A stretch of DNA of 64,000 nt, from contig NZ_LMID01000014.1 of NCBI RefSeq assembly GCF_001428605.1, positions 62,972 through 126,971 on the forward strand, read 5' to 3'. The notes under the pieces were generated by a model. That model saw only the letters and a program-made list of their open reading frames with translations, made no database searches and was not told the origin of the DNA. Of the stretch, positions 8,119 to 16,503 are shown one piece after another (position 1 is the stretch's first letter; the number at the start of each line of letters is the position of its first letter). A program made the translations under genes and the position numbers. The DNA is from Sphingomonas sp. Root720. GTDB taxonomy: Bacteria > Pseudomonadota > Alphaproteobacteria > Sphingomonadales > Sphingomonadaceae.

Positions 8119-9303
8119 TTGGGGCCGCCCGAAACCCGGCAAGCGCGTATCGCGATCCTTGTGCTCGGCATGCACCGCAGCGGCACCTCGGCGCTCGCGC
8201 GGCTCCTGGGCTATCTCGGCGCGGCGCTTCCCACCGACGCCATCGACGCGCATGCCGACAATGCCCGCGGCTATTGGGAGTCGGCGGCGATCGTGAAGGC
8301 CGACGATCAACTGCTGCGCGTCGCGCGGTCGAGCTGGTTCGATCCGCGGCCGCTCGACCTGTCCCGGCTCGACCCTTCGGCGCTGCGCTCGCGCAAGGAC
8401 CGGATCTGGGAAGCGGTGACGGCGGCCTTCGGAGAGGCCCCGCTGATGGCCGTCAAGGACCCGCGCCAGTGCCGCTTCGTACCGACCGTCGTCGAGACGC
8501 TCGCCGAACATGGCGTCGCGAGCCGCGCGGTGCTGATGCTGCGCAGCCCACAGGCGGTCGCCCGGTCGATCGCCAGCCGGGACGGGACGACGCCGGCCTT
8601 CGCCCACCTGCTCTGGCTGCGGCATATGATCGAGGCGGAGCGGGCGAGCCGCGGGCTGATGCGCGCGGTGATCGGCTTCGACGCGATGCTCGCCGACTGG
8701 CGCGATGCCGCGCGCCGCCTGCTGCCGCTGACCGGCGGGGCGATGCCCGAAGGCCTGACGGCGGCGGCGATCGGCGCCTTTCTCGATCCCGCGCTGCGCC
8801 ATCATGGCGACGCGCGTTCGGCCGGCCTCGAACAGCCGCTCGCCGGCATCGTCCAGGCGGTGCGCGACGGGCTCGAGGCGCTGGTCGGCCGGGATGATGC
8901 CGAAACGCGCGCGGCGCTCGATGAGACCTATGCGCGGCTGGATGCGATGCCTTGGCTGGCCGACGATATCATCCATGACGAGCTGCGCCATCGCCGCACC
9001 GCTTCGGTCGAGGCCGAACCGGTTGCCGCGGAGCCGCAGCCCGTGTCCGTGGCGCCGCGCCCGTCGATGCCCGCGCCCACCCCGGAACAGGCCGAGGCGG
9101 TGGCGATGATCCGCGCCAGCGGGATGTTCGACGAGGTCTGGTATCTCGCCACCTATCCCGATGCGGCCGATAGCGGGCTCGATCCGGTCGAGCATTATCT
9201 GACGCTCGGCGCGCCTCGGGGCCATAACCCCAACCCGCTGTTCGACACGGGCTTCTACGCGCGCCAGATGGCGCGGCGAATCGCGGCGGGAGGCGCCCGG
9301 TGA
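8119..9303 (+). CDS. PAPS-dependent sulfotransferase-like protein with C-terminal NPDV-type module
   Basis: A 394-residue protein. The 5'-phosphosulfate loop GMHRSGTSALARLL is at residues 17-30, and a probable 3'-phosphate-binding segment (VLMLRSPQAVARSIASR) lies near 138-154. It lacks extended similarity to well-known carbohydrate sulfotransferases, so related nucleotide-binding roles remain possible. Residues from about 335 carry a module of the type found elsewhere in the cluster (FDEVWYLATYPDA, then VEHYLTLGAPRGHNPNPLFD). The start is TTG 8119 with CGGAGA five bases upstream. The only nearby ATG falls inside the P-loop. It overlaps the giant glycosyltransferase gene by GTGA, so sulfation and sugar transfer are probably linked. 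Confidence 0.75.
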   Translation: MGPPETRQARIAILVLGMHRSGTSALARLLGYLGAALPTDAIDAHADNARGYWESAAIVKADDQLLRVARSSWFDPRPLDLSRLDPSALRSRKDRIWEAVTAAFGEAPLMAVKDPRQCRFVPTVVETLAEHGVASRAVLMLRSPQAVARSIASRDGTTPAFAHLLWLRHMIEAERASRGLMRAVIGFDAMLADWRDAARRLLPLTGGAMPEGLTAAAIGAFLDPALRHHGDARSAGLEQPLAGIVQAVRDGLEALVGRDDAETRAALDETYARLDAMPWLADDIIHDELRHRRTASVEAEPVAAEPQPVSVAPRPSMPAPTPEQAEAVAMIRASGMFDEVWYLATYPDAADSGLDPVEHYLTLGAPRGHNPNPLFDTGFYARQMARRIAAGGAR

Positions 9304-12300
9304 AGGCCGCGCTCGTCCTCCATCTCTTCTATCCCGAGGTCGCGGTCGAGCTGATCGACCGGGTGGCCGCGGCCGGCGCGCCGGTCGACGTCTTCGTCAC
9401 GCACAGCGTCCCCCTCGACGAGACCGTCCTCGCCGCGCTCGGCCGGCTGCCGCGCAAGGCCGAGATCGTCCCCGTCGCCAACCGCGGCTGGGACATCGGC
9501 CCGTTGTTCGAGCTGCTGCCGTTGCTGGCGGAGCGCGGCTATGATCTGGTCGGCAAGCTTCACAGCAAGAAGGGCGGATCGGGTTACGCTCCCGAATGGC
9601 GCCAGCTCGCCTATGACGGGATGATCGCGGACGGACGGCTGGTCGCCGACATCGTCGCGGCGTTCGACGAGAATGCCGACCTGTCGCTGCTGGGGCCGAA
9701 GCCGCTCTACAAGTCGGTCGCCAGCCATCTGTTCCGCAATGCCGAGCTGTTGTCGGATCTCGCGCCGCGCCTGGTGGCGCCGGCCTATCCGCCGGCCGAT
9801 TGGGGCTTCTTCGCCGGGACCTTCTTCTGGGCGCGTCGTGCGCTGCTCGAAAAGGTCGCCGCGCTCGCCGATTTCGGGGCGGCCGGTCCCGCCAGCCAGG
9901 ATCGCGACGGGGCACTCGGCCATGCGGTCGAGCGGCTGTTCGGGCTCGCGCCGCTTGCCCTGGGCGGCAAGGTCGGGCTGGTCGAGGACGGCCGGATCGA
10001 GCTGATCCAGGCGCCCGGCGCGCCGTCGCACGAACCTGTGATCCAGACCCTGGTAGACGCCGCCGGGCTGGGCGTCGGGCCGGTCGATGCCGAGCTTTCG
10101 GCGCTGATCGCCACGCACAACCCGCTGATCGACTATATCCGCCACGGCCGGGAGGCCGACGCGCTCGATCCCAATCTCTATTTCTCGTCGGGCTGGTACA
10201 ATAGCGTTCATGCCGACGTGCACGCGGCGGGAATGCTGCCGCTCCACCATTATATCCACCATGGCGCGGCCGAGGGCCGGTCGACCGGGCCGCTGTTCGA
10301 CGGGGTCTTCTACCGCAAGAGCCACGGCGACGTGGCCGGCGATCCGCTGCGCCACTTCCTCGAAATCGGGGCGGGCGAGGGACGCGTGGCGATCCCGGTC
10401 AGCCGCCCACGCTACGAAACCAGCGACGAACGCCCGCGCCGCTTCTACCGGCATTTCGACATCGCGCGCGAGGAAGCCTTCCTGCGCGCGATGGCCGAGC
10501 TGCCCGCCGACATCCGCCGCAAGGCCGACGACACGCTGGTCAGCGTGGTCATGCCCGCCTGGAACCGGGCCGATCGCATCGCCGCGGCGATCCGGTCGGT
10601 GCTGGCGCAGAGCCATGCCAGGTTCGAGCTGCTGGTGGTCGACGACGGGTCGACCGACGGCACCGCCGAGATCGCTGCAGCCTTCGCCGTCGATCCGCGC
10701 GTAAGGCTGATCAGGGGCGCGCATGGCGGGGTGAGCGCGGCGCGCAACCTGGGCCTGGAAGCGGCGACCGGCGATATCGTCGCCTATCTCGACAGCGACA
10801 ATAGCTGGAAGAGCTGGTTCCTCGACGTCATGGCGCTGTTCATGACCTCCGAAGGGCTCGACGCGGCCTATTCGGGGATTGCGCTGCGCGACGAACTCAA
10901 CCAACTCACCGGCTATCGCGGCGACGATTTCGACTGGGAGGCCTGCCTCACCGAAAATTATGTCGATCTCAACGCCTTCTGCCATCGGCGCGCGCTGACC
11001 GAGCAGCTCGGCGCCTTCGATGCCAATTTGCGGCGGATGGTCGATTGGGACCTGATCCTCCGCTACGCCAAGGGGCGTCCGGTCGGCTATGCGCCGTTCG
11101 TCGGCTGCGAATATCATGACGCGAAGAGCGATCAGGGACGGATCACCGTCACCCAGCCCGCGGCCTTCCAGGCGCTGGTGCGGACCAAGAACCGGCTCGG
11201 TCTCCCCACCGGCCGCGACGCGCACGCGCTGGCGGCGGCGCTGACGCTCAACGTCGCGATCAAGATCGCCGCGCCCGAAGAGGAGAAGGCGGCCTGGGGC
11301 GACTTCCACTTCGCCGAAAGCCTCGCCGCGTCGATCGAGAGGCTCGGCCACAGCGTGCGGATCGATTTCCGGGGCCAATGGCACGGCCATGCGATCGCCA
11401 GCGAGGATCTGGTGATCGTGCTGCGCGGCTTGATCCCCTATGAGCCGCGCCCGGGGCAGATGGCCTTCCTCTGGAACATCAGCCATCCCGATCAGGTCGG
11501 CTTCGACGAATATGACCGCTATTCGCGGGTCTATGCGGCGTCGGGCTCGCACGCGGCGCTGCTCGAGCATATCGTCCGGCCGCCGGTCGTGCCGATGCTG
11601 CAGGCGACCGATCCCGCGCGCTTCCGCCCGATCGACCCGCCACCGGCCGCGCCCGACATCGTCTTCGTCGGCAATTCGCGCGGCGTCGACCGCGAGATCG
11701 TCGGCTGGGCGATCGCCGCAGGACGGCCGCCCGTCATCTATGGCGACGGCTGGGACGGGCGGGTGCCCGCCGATCTGATCGCGGCGAAGAATATCGACAA
11801 TCGCGCGGTCGGCGCGCTCTATGCCGGCGCGGGGGTGGTCCTCAACGACCACTGGCCGTCGATGCGTGCCTTCGGCCTGCTGTCGAACCGGCTGTTCGAC
11901 ATCGTCGGCAGCGGGGGCAGGGCGGTCTCCGATCCTGTGCCGTCGATGGCGTCGGTGTTCGGCAATGCGGTCGCCCAGGTGACGGGCCCGGCCGAACTGA
12001 AGGCGGCCGTCGACGATCTCGTCGCGCGCCCGCGCAACGACCCGGCCGCACGCCTTGTTGCCGACTATGTCCATGCCGAGCACGGCTTCGACGCCCGGGC
12101 GCGAACCTTCGTCGCCGATGCGTTCGCGATCCTCGGCCTGCCGTCGCCGGTGCCGGCCGAGGCACCCGATTTCGACGATCGGCTCGCGGTCCACATCGTC
12201 GCCAGGCACGGCGCGATCGGCCCCCAGAGCTCGGCCTATATCCGGCTGGTGGCGCCGTTGACCGACGAAAGCGTGGCGGGGCGGCTGCGCCTGACGCTCG

Positions 12301-13208
12301 GCGGCCCCGACGGCGCGGTGCCCGACTGCGACGTCTGCATCGTCCAGCGTACCGCGTTGCCGACCATCGAGGCGGTCGACGCGCTCGTCCGCCGGCTGGG
12401 CGACATGGGCGCGGCGCTGGTCGTCGACGTCGACGACGCCTTCACCCTGATCGGCCCGGATCATCCGGAGCATGCTCTCTATCGGCCGCTCAACGCCGCG
12501 CTCGACCGTGCGGTGGCCGCCGCCGCCGAGACCTGGTTCTCGACGGCCGAACTCGCCGATGCCTATGCCCCGCTGACGCCGCGCAGCATCATCGTTCCCA
12601 ATGCGATCGACCCCCGGCTCTGGCGCGACTGGCGCCATGCCCGGCCCCGGCCCTTCGCGGCCGAAAAGGTTCGGATGCTCTACATGGGTACCCACACCCA
12701 TGGCCCCGACCTGGCGATGATCCGCCCTGCGCTCGACCAGATCCATGCCGAACGGGGAGGCGCCTTCGACCTGACCGTGATCGGGGTCGATCCCGATCTT
12801 GCGCCCGCGCCGTGGCTCCGCAGGCTGGCGCCGCCGGCGGAGGCGGTCAGCTATCCGCGTTTCGTCCGCTGGCTGCGGGGGCAGGGACCGTTCGACCTCG
12901 GCCTGGCTCCGCTCGCCGATAATGCGTTCAACCGATGCAAGTCCGACATTAAGGCTCTCGACTATGCGGCGCTCGGTATCCTTCCGCTGCTCAGCGATGG
13001 GCCTGCCTATCGGGCCGACGCGTTGCTCGGGCGCCATGCGCTGTTCGCGAACGCGGACGGCTGGCTCGATGCGATCCGGGCCGTACTCGACGATCGCGAG
13101 GGAGCGGCCGTGCGCGCCGCCGAGGTCGAAGCCCATGTCTGGGACCGCCGCGTCGTCGCGCGGAGCGCTCCCGGGCTGGTCGATCGGCTGGAGGCTTATC
13201 GACGCTAG
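9300..13208 (+). CDS. Giant multi-domain glycosyltransferase (RgpF-like + GT2 + two GT4/CgeB-like domains)
   Basis: 1302 residues starting at GTG, overlapping the upstream stop. Domain order by eye: (1) residues 1-260, rhamnan-synthesis RgpF-like, with VANRGWDIGPLFELLP and LVGKLHSKKG; (2) 285-375, two NPDV-type modules (SSGWYNSVHADV, then GVFYRKSHGDVAGDPLRHFLEIGAGEGR); (3) 412-640, a GT2 domain with LVSVVMPAWNRADR, VVDDGSTDGT and DSD (about residue 500); (4) about 655-950, a CgeB/GT4-like domain (FLWNISHPDQV, FVGNSRG, LSNRLFDIVGSGG); (5) about 965-1300, another GT with VVDVDDAF, VPNAIDPRLW and a C-terminal KALDYAALGILPLLSD segment. Such a protein could add several sugars of a repeat unit. RgpF similarity plus rfbCBDA in the window suggests rhamnose. 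Confidence 0.85.
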   Translation: MKAALVLHLFYPEVAVELIDRVAAAGAPVDVFVTHSVPLDETVLAALGRLPRKAEIVPVANRGWDIGPLFELLPLLAERGYDLVGKLHSKKGGSGYAPEWRQLAYDGMIADGRLVADIVAAFDENADLSLLGPKPLYKSVASHLFRNAELLSDLAPRLVAPAYPPADWGFFAGTFFWARRALLEKVAALADFGAAGPASQDRDGALGHAVERLFGLAPLALGGKVGLVEDGRIELIQAPGAPSHEPVIQTLVDAAGLGVGPVDAELSALIATHNPLIDYIRHGREADALDPNLYFSSGWYNSVHADVHAAGMLPLHHYIHHGAAEGRSTGPLFDGVFYRKSHGDVAGDPLRHFLEIGAGEGRVAIPVSRPRYETSDERPRRFYRHFDIAREEAFLRAMAELPADIRRKADDTLVSVVMPAWNRADRIAAAIRSVLAQSHARFELLVVDDGSTDGTAEIAAAFAVDPRVRLIRGAHGGVSAARNLGLEAATGDIVAYLDSDNSWKSWFLDVMALFMTSEGLDAAYSGIALRDELNQLTGYRGDDFDWEACLTENYVDLNAFCHRRALTEQLGAFDANLRRMVDWDLILRYAKGRPVGYAPFVGCEYHDAKSDQGRITVTQPAAFQALVRTKNRLGLPTGRDAHALAAALTLNVAIKIAAPEEEKAAWGDFHFAESLAASIERLGHSVRIDFRGQWHGHAIASEDLVIVLRGLIPYEPRPGQMAFLWNISHPDQVGFDEYDRYSRVYAASGSHAALLEHIVRPPVVPMLQATDPARFRPIDPPPAAPDIVFVGNSRGVDREIVGWAIAAGRPPVIYGDGWDGRVPADLIAAKNIDNRAVGALYAGAGVVLNDHWPSMRAFGLLSNRLFDIVGSGGRAVSDPVPSMASVFGNAVAQVTGPAELKAAVDDLVARPRNDPAARLVADYVHAEHGFDARARTFVADAFAILGLPSPVPAEAPDFDDRLAVHIVARHGAIGPQSSAYIRLVAPLTDESVAGRLRLTLGGPDGAVPDCDVCIVQRTALPTIEAVDALVRRLGDMGAALVVDVDDAFTLIGPDHPEHALYRPLNAALDRAVAAAAETWFSTAELADAYAPLTPRSIIVPNAIDPRLWRDWRHARPRPFAAEKVRMLYMGTHTHGPDLAMIRPALDQIHAERGGAFDLTVIGVDPDLAPAPWLRRLAPPAEAVSYPRFVRWLRGQGPFDLGLAPLADNAFNRCKSDIKALDYAALGILPLLSDGPAYRADALLGRHALFANADGWLDAIRAVLDDREGAAVRAAEVEAHVWDRRVVARSAPGLVDRLEAYRR

Positions 13209-13217
13209 GAGGATCGG

Positions 13218-14204
13218 ATGACCGGATATCGCTTGTTGGCCTGCTTGGGCTTGCCCTTGCTGCTCGGCGCGGGCGCTGCCGCGCCGGATCTCGTCCTTCC
13301 CGTCGCCTGCAAGCTGGGCCGGAATTGCGCGATCCAGAATTATGTCGATCGCGATCCCTCCCCTGCCGCGAGCGATTTTCGCTGTGGCAGCCGGACCTAT
13401 GACAAGCATAGCGGGATCGACTTCCGGCTGGTGAGCATGGCCGAGCAGCGTCGCGGCGTGGCGGTGCTGGCGGCGGCCGACGGCAAGGTGCTGCGCGTGC
13501 GCGACGGGGTGGCCGACATATCGGTCCGCGAAGCGGGCAAGGCCGGGATCGCCAACATGGAATGCGGCAACGGTCTCGTGATCGGTCATGCGGGCGGGCT
13601 GGAGACCCAATATTGCCACATGGCCAAGGGCAGCATCGCCGTGAAGCCGGGCCAGGCGGTGAAGGCCGGCGCCCCGATCGGCAAGGTCGGCCTGTCGGGC
13701 AATACCGAATATCCGCACCTCCACTTCACCGTCCGCCTGAACGGCAAGGTGGTCGAGCCTTTCGCCGTCGGCGCCCAGCCCGGCCGGTGCGACGGGGGAC
13801 GCAGCCTCTGGTCGCCCTCGGCCGGCCTGGCCGGCGCCTACAAGGCCGGCGAGGTGCTGAACGCCGGTTTTTCAACCGGGCCGATGACGATGCCGGCCGT
13901 CCAGGAAAATGGGTCGGATCAGCCGCGCCCGACGCGGTCCGCGCCCGCGCTGGTCGCCTTCGTCCAGGCGATCGGACTGAAGGGTAGGGACGTACAGAAG
14001 CTCGTGCTCACCGCGCCGGATGGATCGGTGCTTGCCGAAAATCGGGCAGCGCCGCTGGATCGCGACAAGGCGCAGTGGCTGAGCTTCACCGGCAAGAAGC
14101 GCCGGGGGGCGGCATGGCCGGCGGGGCGATATCAGGCGCATTATACCGTGCTTCGCGGGGGGAAGGCGGTGATCGACCGGCGTTTCGATCTGTTGCTGAA
14201 GTAG
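13218..14204 (+). CDS. M23-family peptidase (LytM-like), exported
   Basis: A 328-residue protein with a clear N-terminal signal sequence (LLACLGLPLLLGAGAAAP). The M23 zinc site is visible: KHSGIDF near residues 63-69 supplies His and Asp, and PHLHF near 166-170 supplies the second His pair. Typical beta-strand segments VLAAADGKVL and VKAGAPIGKVGLSGNT lie between. The C-terminal 120 residues (Leu/Ala-rich, ending in FDLLLK) are not recognised. An AGGAGG ribosome site precedes ATG 13218, ten bases after the glycosyltransferase stop, so it is probably in the same transcript. The likely role is periplasmic peptidoglycan cutting, perhaps making room for export of cell-surface polymers. The second role is inferred only from neighbours. 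Confidence 0.88.
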   Translation: MTGYRLLACLGLPLLLGAGAAAPDLVLPVACKLGRNCAIQNYVDRDPSPAASDFRCGSRTYDKHSGIDFRLVSMAEQRRGVAVLAAADGKVLRVRDGVADISVREAGKAGIANMECGNGLVIGHAGGLETQYCHMAKGSIAVKPGQAVKAGAPIGKVGLSGNTEYPHLHFTVRLNGKVVEPFAVGAQPGRCDGGRSLWSPSAGLAGAYKAGEVLNAGFSTGPMTMPAVQENGSDQPRPTRSAPALVAFVQAIGLKGRDVQKLVLTAPDGSVLAENRAAPLDRDKAQWLSFTGKKRRGAAWPAGRYQAHYTVLRGGKAVIDRRFDLLLK

Positions 14205-14265
14205 GTGGCTTCCCCAATGCGTTCGCGCTCTCTATGCGAGACTGTCCGTTGCAGAGAGGCGCGCA

Positions 14266-14889
14266 GTGAAAGACGTTCTCCACGTTGGCTGTGGCAGAGC
14301 CACGATCGAGAAGATGACGCCCGGCTTCCAGCGGGACTGGCGGGAAATCCGCTTCGACATCGATCCCGGCGTCGAGCCCGATATCGTCGGTACGACCACC
14401 GACATGGAGGCGGTGGCCGACGGCAGCGTCGATGCAGTCTATTCCTCGCATAATATCGAGCACGTCTATGCGCACCAGGTGAAGCAGGTTCTGGGCGAGT
14501 TCCGCCGCGTGCTCAAGCCCGACGGCTTTCTGGTCGTGACATGTCCCGACATCCAGCCCGTCGCAAGGTTCGTTGCGGAGGGCAAACTGACCGAGCCGCT
14601 CTACATTTCCCCGGCTGGCCCGATCAGCGCGCTCGATATCCTGTACGGACATGGGAAGGCGATCGAAAATGGCCAGGAATATATGGCCCATCGCACGGCC
14701 TTTACCGTAAACACGCTCGGTGCCGCGATGCGTTCGGCGGGTTTTCGCACCACCGGCATACGCAAATACGGCCTGGAGCTATGGGCGATCGGTGTAGCGG
14801 CCGATTCGGCAAGCGATCTCGTCATCAAGCTGATGGCGGATTATCTTCCGTCGAAACTAACCCCGCAAGGCGCGGTGAAGGTCGCCTGA
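14266..14889 (+). CDS. Class I SAM-dependent methyltransferase (type 11)
   Basis: A compact 207-residue methyltransferase beginning at GTG 14266 behind a GAGAGG site. Motif I is LHVGCGRATI (residues 5-14), the acidic loop DIDPGVEPDIVG follows, then DAVYSSHNIEHVYAHQ (motif II region) and LKPDGFLVVTCPD (motif III). Its length and motif spacing match predicted sugar or lipid methyltransferases in polysaccharide loci. It overlaps the next glycosyltransferase by TGATG, so the pair is probably co-translated. The acceptor is unknown. Confidence 0.85.
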   Translation: MKDVLHVGCGRATIEKMTPGFQRDWREIRFDIDPGVEPDIVGTTTDMEAVADGSVDAVYSSHNIEHVYAHQVKQVLGEFRRVLKPDGFLVVTCPDIQPVARFVAEGKLTEPLYISPAGPISALDILYGHGKAIENGQEYMAHRTAFTVNTLGAAMRSAGFRTTGIRKYGLELWAIGVAADSASDLVIKLMADYLPSKLTPQGAVKVA

Positions 14890-16163
14890 TGGGCAAGCGT
14901 ATATTATTCGTCCACCAGAATTTCCCCGGCCAGTTCCTCCACATCGCGGACGCCCTGGTCGCCCGCGGAGACCAGGTTGCCGCCATCGGCGCGAGCACCG
15001 CACGGCTGCGCAGCGGCGTGTCTGTGGTGCGCTGGGAAAGCAAGATCTCTTCCACCAAGGATATTTTTCCGCCTGCTTCCCGCGCCGAGGCGGACCTGAT
15101 CCGCGCCCAGGCCGCGGCGACGGCCGCAGTCGGGCTGGGCAAGAACGGTTTCGTGCCCGACCTGATCATCGGCCATCCGGGATGGGGCGAGACGCTGCAC
15201 CTCAAGGAGATCTTCCCGAACGCCAAGCTCATCCTGTTCGGCGAATATTATTATTCGAACCGGGGCGGCGACGTGAATTTCGATCTCGAATTCGAAAAGC
15301 CGAGCCTGCAACGCATGATGCGTACCAACGGCAAGAACGCCACCCAGGCGCTCGCCTATGTCATGGCGGATCGGATCGTCAGTCCTACGCCCTTTCAGGC
15401 ATCGACATTGCCGTCGATCTTTCAGCCGCGCATCAAGATCCTTCACGAGGGAATCGACCTGTCGCGGGCGAGGCATAATCCGGCTGCGAGCTTTACCTTG
15501 CCCGACGGACGGGTACTCGACCGCTCGACGCCGGTCATCACCTTCATAAATCGGAATTTCGAGCGTCTGCGGGGTTTCCACATCTTCATGCGCGCTTTGC
15601 CAGCCTTCCTCGATGCGGTGCCCGAGGCGCATGTGATCGCCATGGGCGCCGATGGGACGGGCTATGGCGGCGACAGGGAAGATGGCCAGTGGTGGCGCAA
15701 GGCGATGCTCGCCGAACTGGGTGACAGGCTGGACCGGTCACGGGTCCATTTCGTGGGACAGGTCGAATATGAACGGATGATCGACATTCTGTCGATCGGC
15801 GCAGCGCATGTCTACTACACCTATCCTTTCACGCTGTCCTGGTCGCTGGTCGACGCCATGGCCACGGAATGCCTGATCCTCGGTTCGGATACTGCGCCGG
15901 TGCGCGACGCGATCGTCGACGGCCAGAATGGCGTTCTCAACGACTTCTTCGACGTCGAGGCACTGACCGGGGCGATGATCGACGCGGTACGTCGGCCCGA
16001 TCATTATGCGCCGATGCGCAAGCGCGCGCGCGTTACCGCCATGTCCAAATTCGATCGCGATACGATCGGCGTTCCCCGCTGGCTCAACCTGATAGACCAG
16101 ACGCTGGCCGAACGTTCTGGCGCCAAGGCAAAGGCGGCGCGACCGGTTTCCACCCGACGGTAG
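14889..16163 (+). CDS. Glycosyltransferase family 4
   Basis: A 424-residue GT-B enzyme. The N-terminal Rossmann half begins ILFVHQNFPGQFLHIADAL and contains PDLIIGHPGWGETL and LILFGEYYYSNRGGD. The C-terminal nucleotide-binding half includes ILHEGIDLSRA, VITFINRNFERLRGFHIFMRAL and YPFTLSWSLVDAMA. An EX7E-like segment is not crisp. The start is fixed by TGATG overlap with the methyltransferase, although an open frame runs 116 codons further upstream. Codon choice here is less GC-extreme than in the giant GT genes, which may mean a separate origin. The last gene of the plus-strand operon starting at 8119 or 13218. Confidence 0.88.
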   Translation: MGKRILFVHQNFPGQFLHIADALVARGDQVAAIGASTARLRSGVSVVRWESKISSTKDIFPPASRAEADLIRAQAAATAAVGLGKNGFVPDLIIGHPGWGETLHLKEIFPNAKLILFGEYYYSNRGGDVNFDLEFEKPSLQRMMRTNGKNATQALAYVMADRIVSPTPFQASTLPSIFQPRIKILHEGIDLSRARHNPAASFTLPDGRVLDRSTPVITFINRNFERLRGFHIFMRALPAFLDAVPEAHVIAMGADGTGYGGDREDGQWWRKAMLAELGDRLDRSRVHFVGQVEYERMIDILSIGAAHVYYTYPFTLSWSLVDAMATECLILGSDTAPVRDAIVDGQNGVLNDFFDVEALTGAMIDAVRRPDHYAPMRKRARVTAMSKFDRDTIGVPRWLNLIDQTLAERSGAKAKAARPVSTRR

Positions 16164-16450
16164 CGGCGACAGCGCCACCGATGCACGGCGCGTGAAAAGG
16201 ATCCACGTCGAATTGCGCAGCCGATCCAGCCGCATCAGCGGATCGGGTGGAGAACATGTGCGCCTCGAGAAGACGCGATAGTGTGCAGATGGCGGCATCG
16301 GGATATGGGCGGACCGGTGGGCCGCGTCGGGTCTATGCTGTCGACCTGCACGATCTCCTCGAACTCGGTCACGCAGACATTGCTCGAGGTCGTCGCTGCG
16401 CCAGGCCTCGGTCACGATCGAGATGTCCGGCCCGGCCTTCGATCAGGCAC
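16164..16450 (-). pseudogene. Possible decayed coding remnant (tentative)
   Basis: No intact gene occupies this gap, but the minus strand shows protein-like stretches in different frames: KAGPDISIVTEAWRSDDLEQ, then CVTEFEEIVQVDSIDPTR in another frame, then MRLDRLRNSTWILFTRR. Together they look like the C-terminal part of an enzyme broken by at least two frameshifts. I cannot identify the parent family, and the stretches could be chance. The gap lies between the GT4 at 14889-16163 and the terminator of the RTX gene. Confidence 0.3.
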
Positions 16451-16480
16451 AAAAAAGAGGGCCGGCTTTCGCCGGCCCTC
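16451..16480 (-). terminator. Rho-independent terminator of the RTX gene
   Basis: Read on the minus strand, GAGGGCCGGC pairs perfectly with GCCGGCCCTC (10 pairs, 16457-16480) around a GAAA loop and is followed by six T residues (16456-16451). It starts about 24 bases after the RTX stop codon. The plus-strand side is followed by CCTTTG, so weak bidirectional use is possible. Confidence 0.9.
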
Positions 16481-16503
16481 CCTTTGTACGCTCGAAGGAT
16501 ATC

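Noticed and set aside
9255-13724. Minus-strand open frame of 1489 codons
   Set aside because: It is antisense to the giant glycosyltransferase and M23 peptidase genes. High GC leaves the opposite strand open, and the translation is Arg/Asp/Gly-rich without domain motifs.
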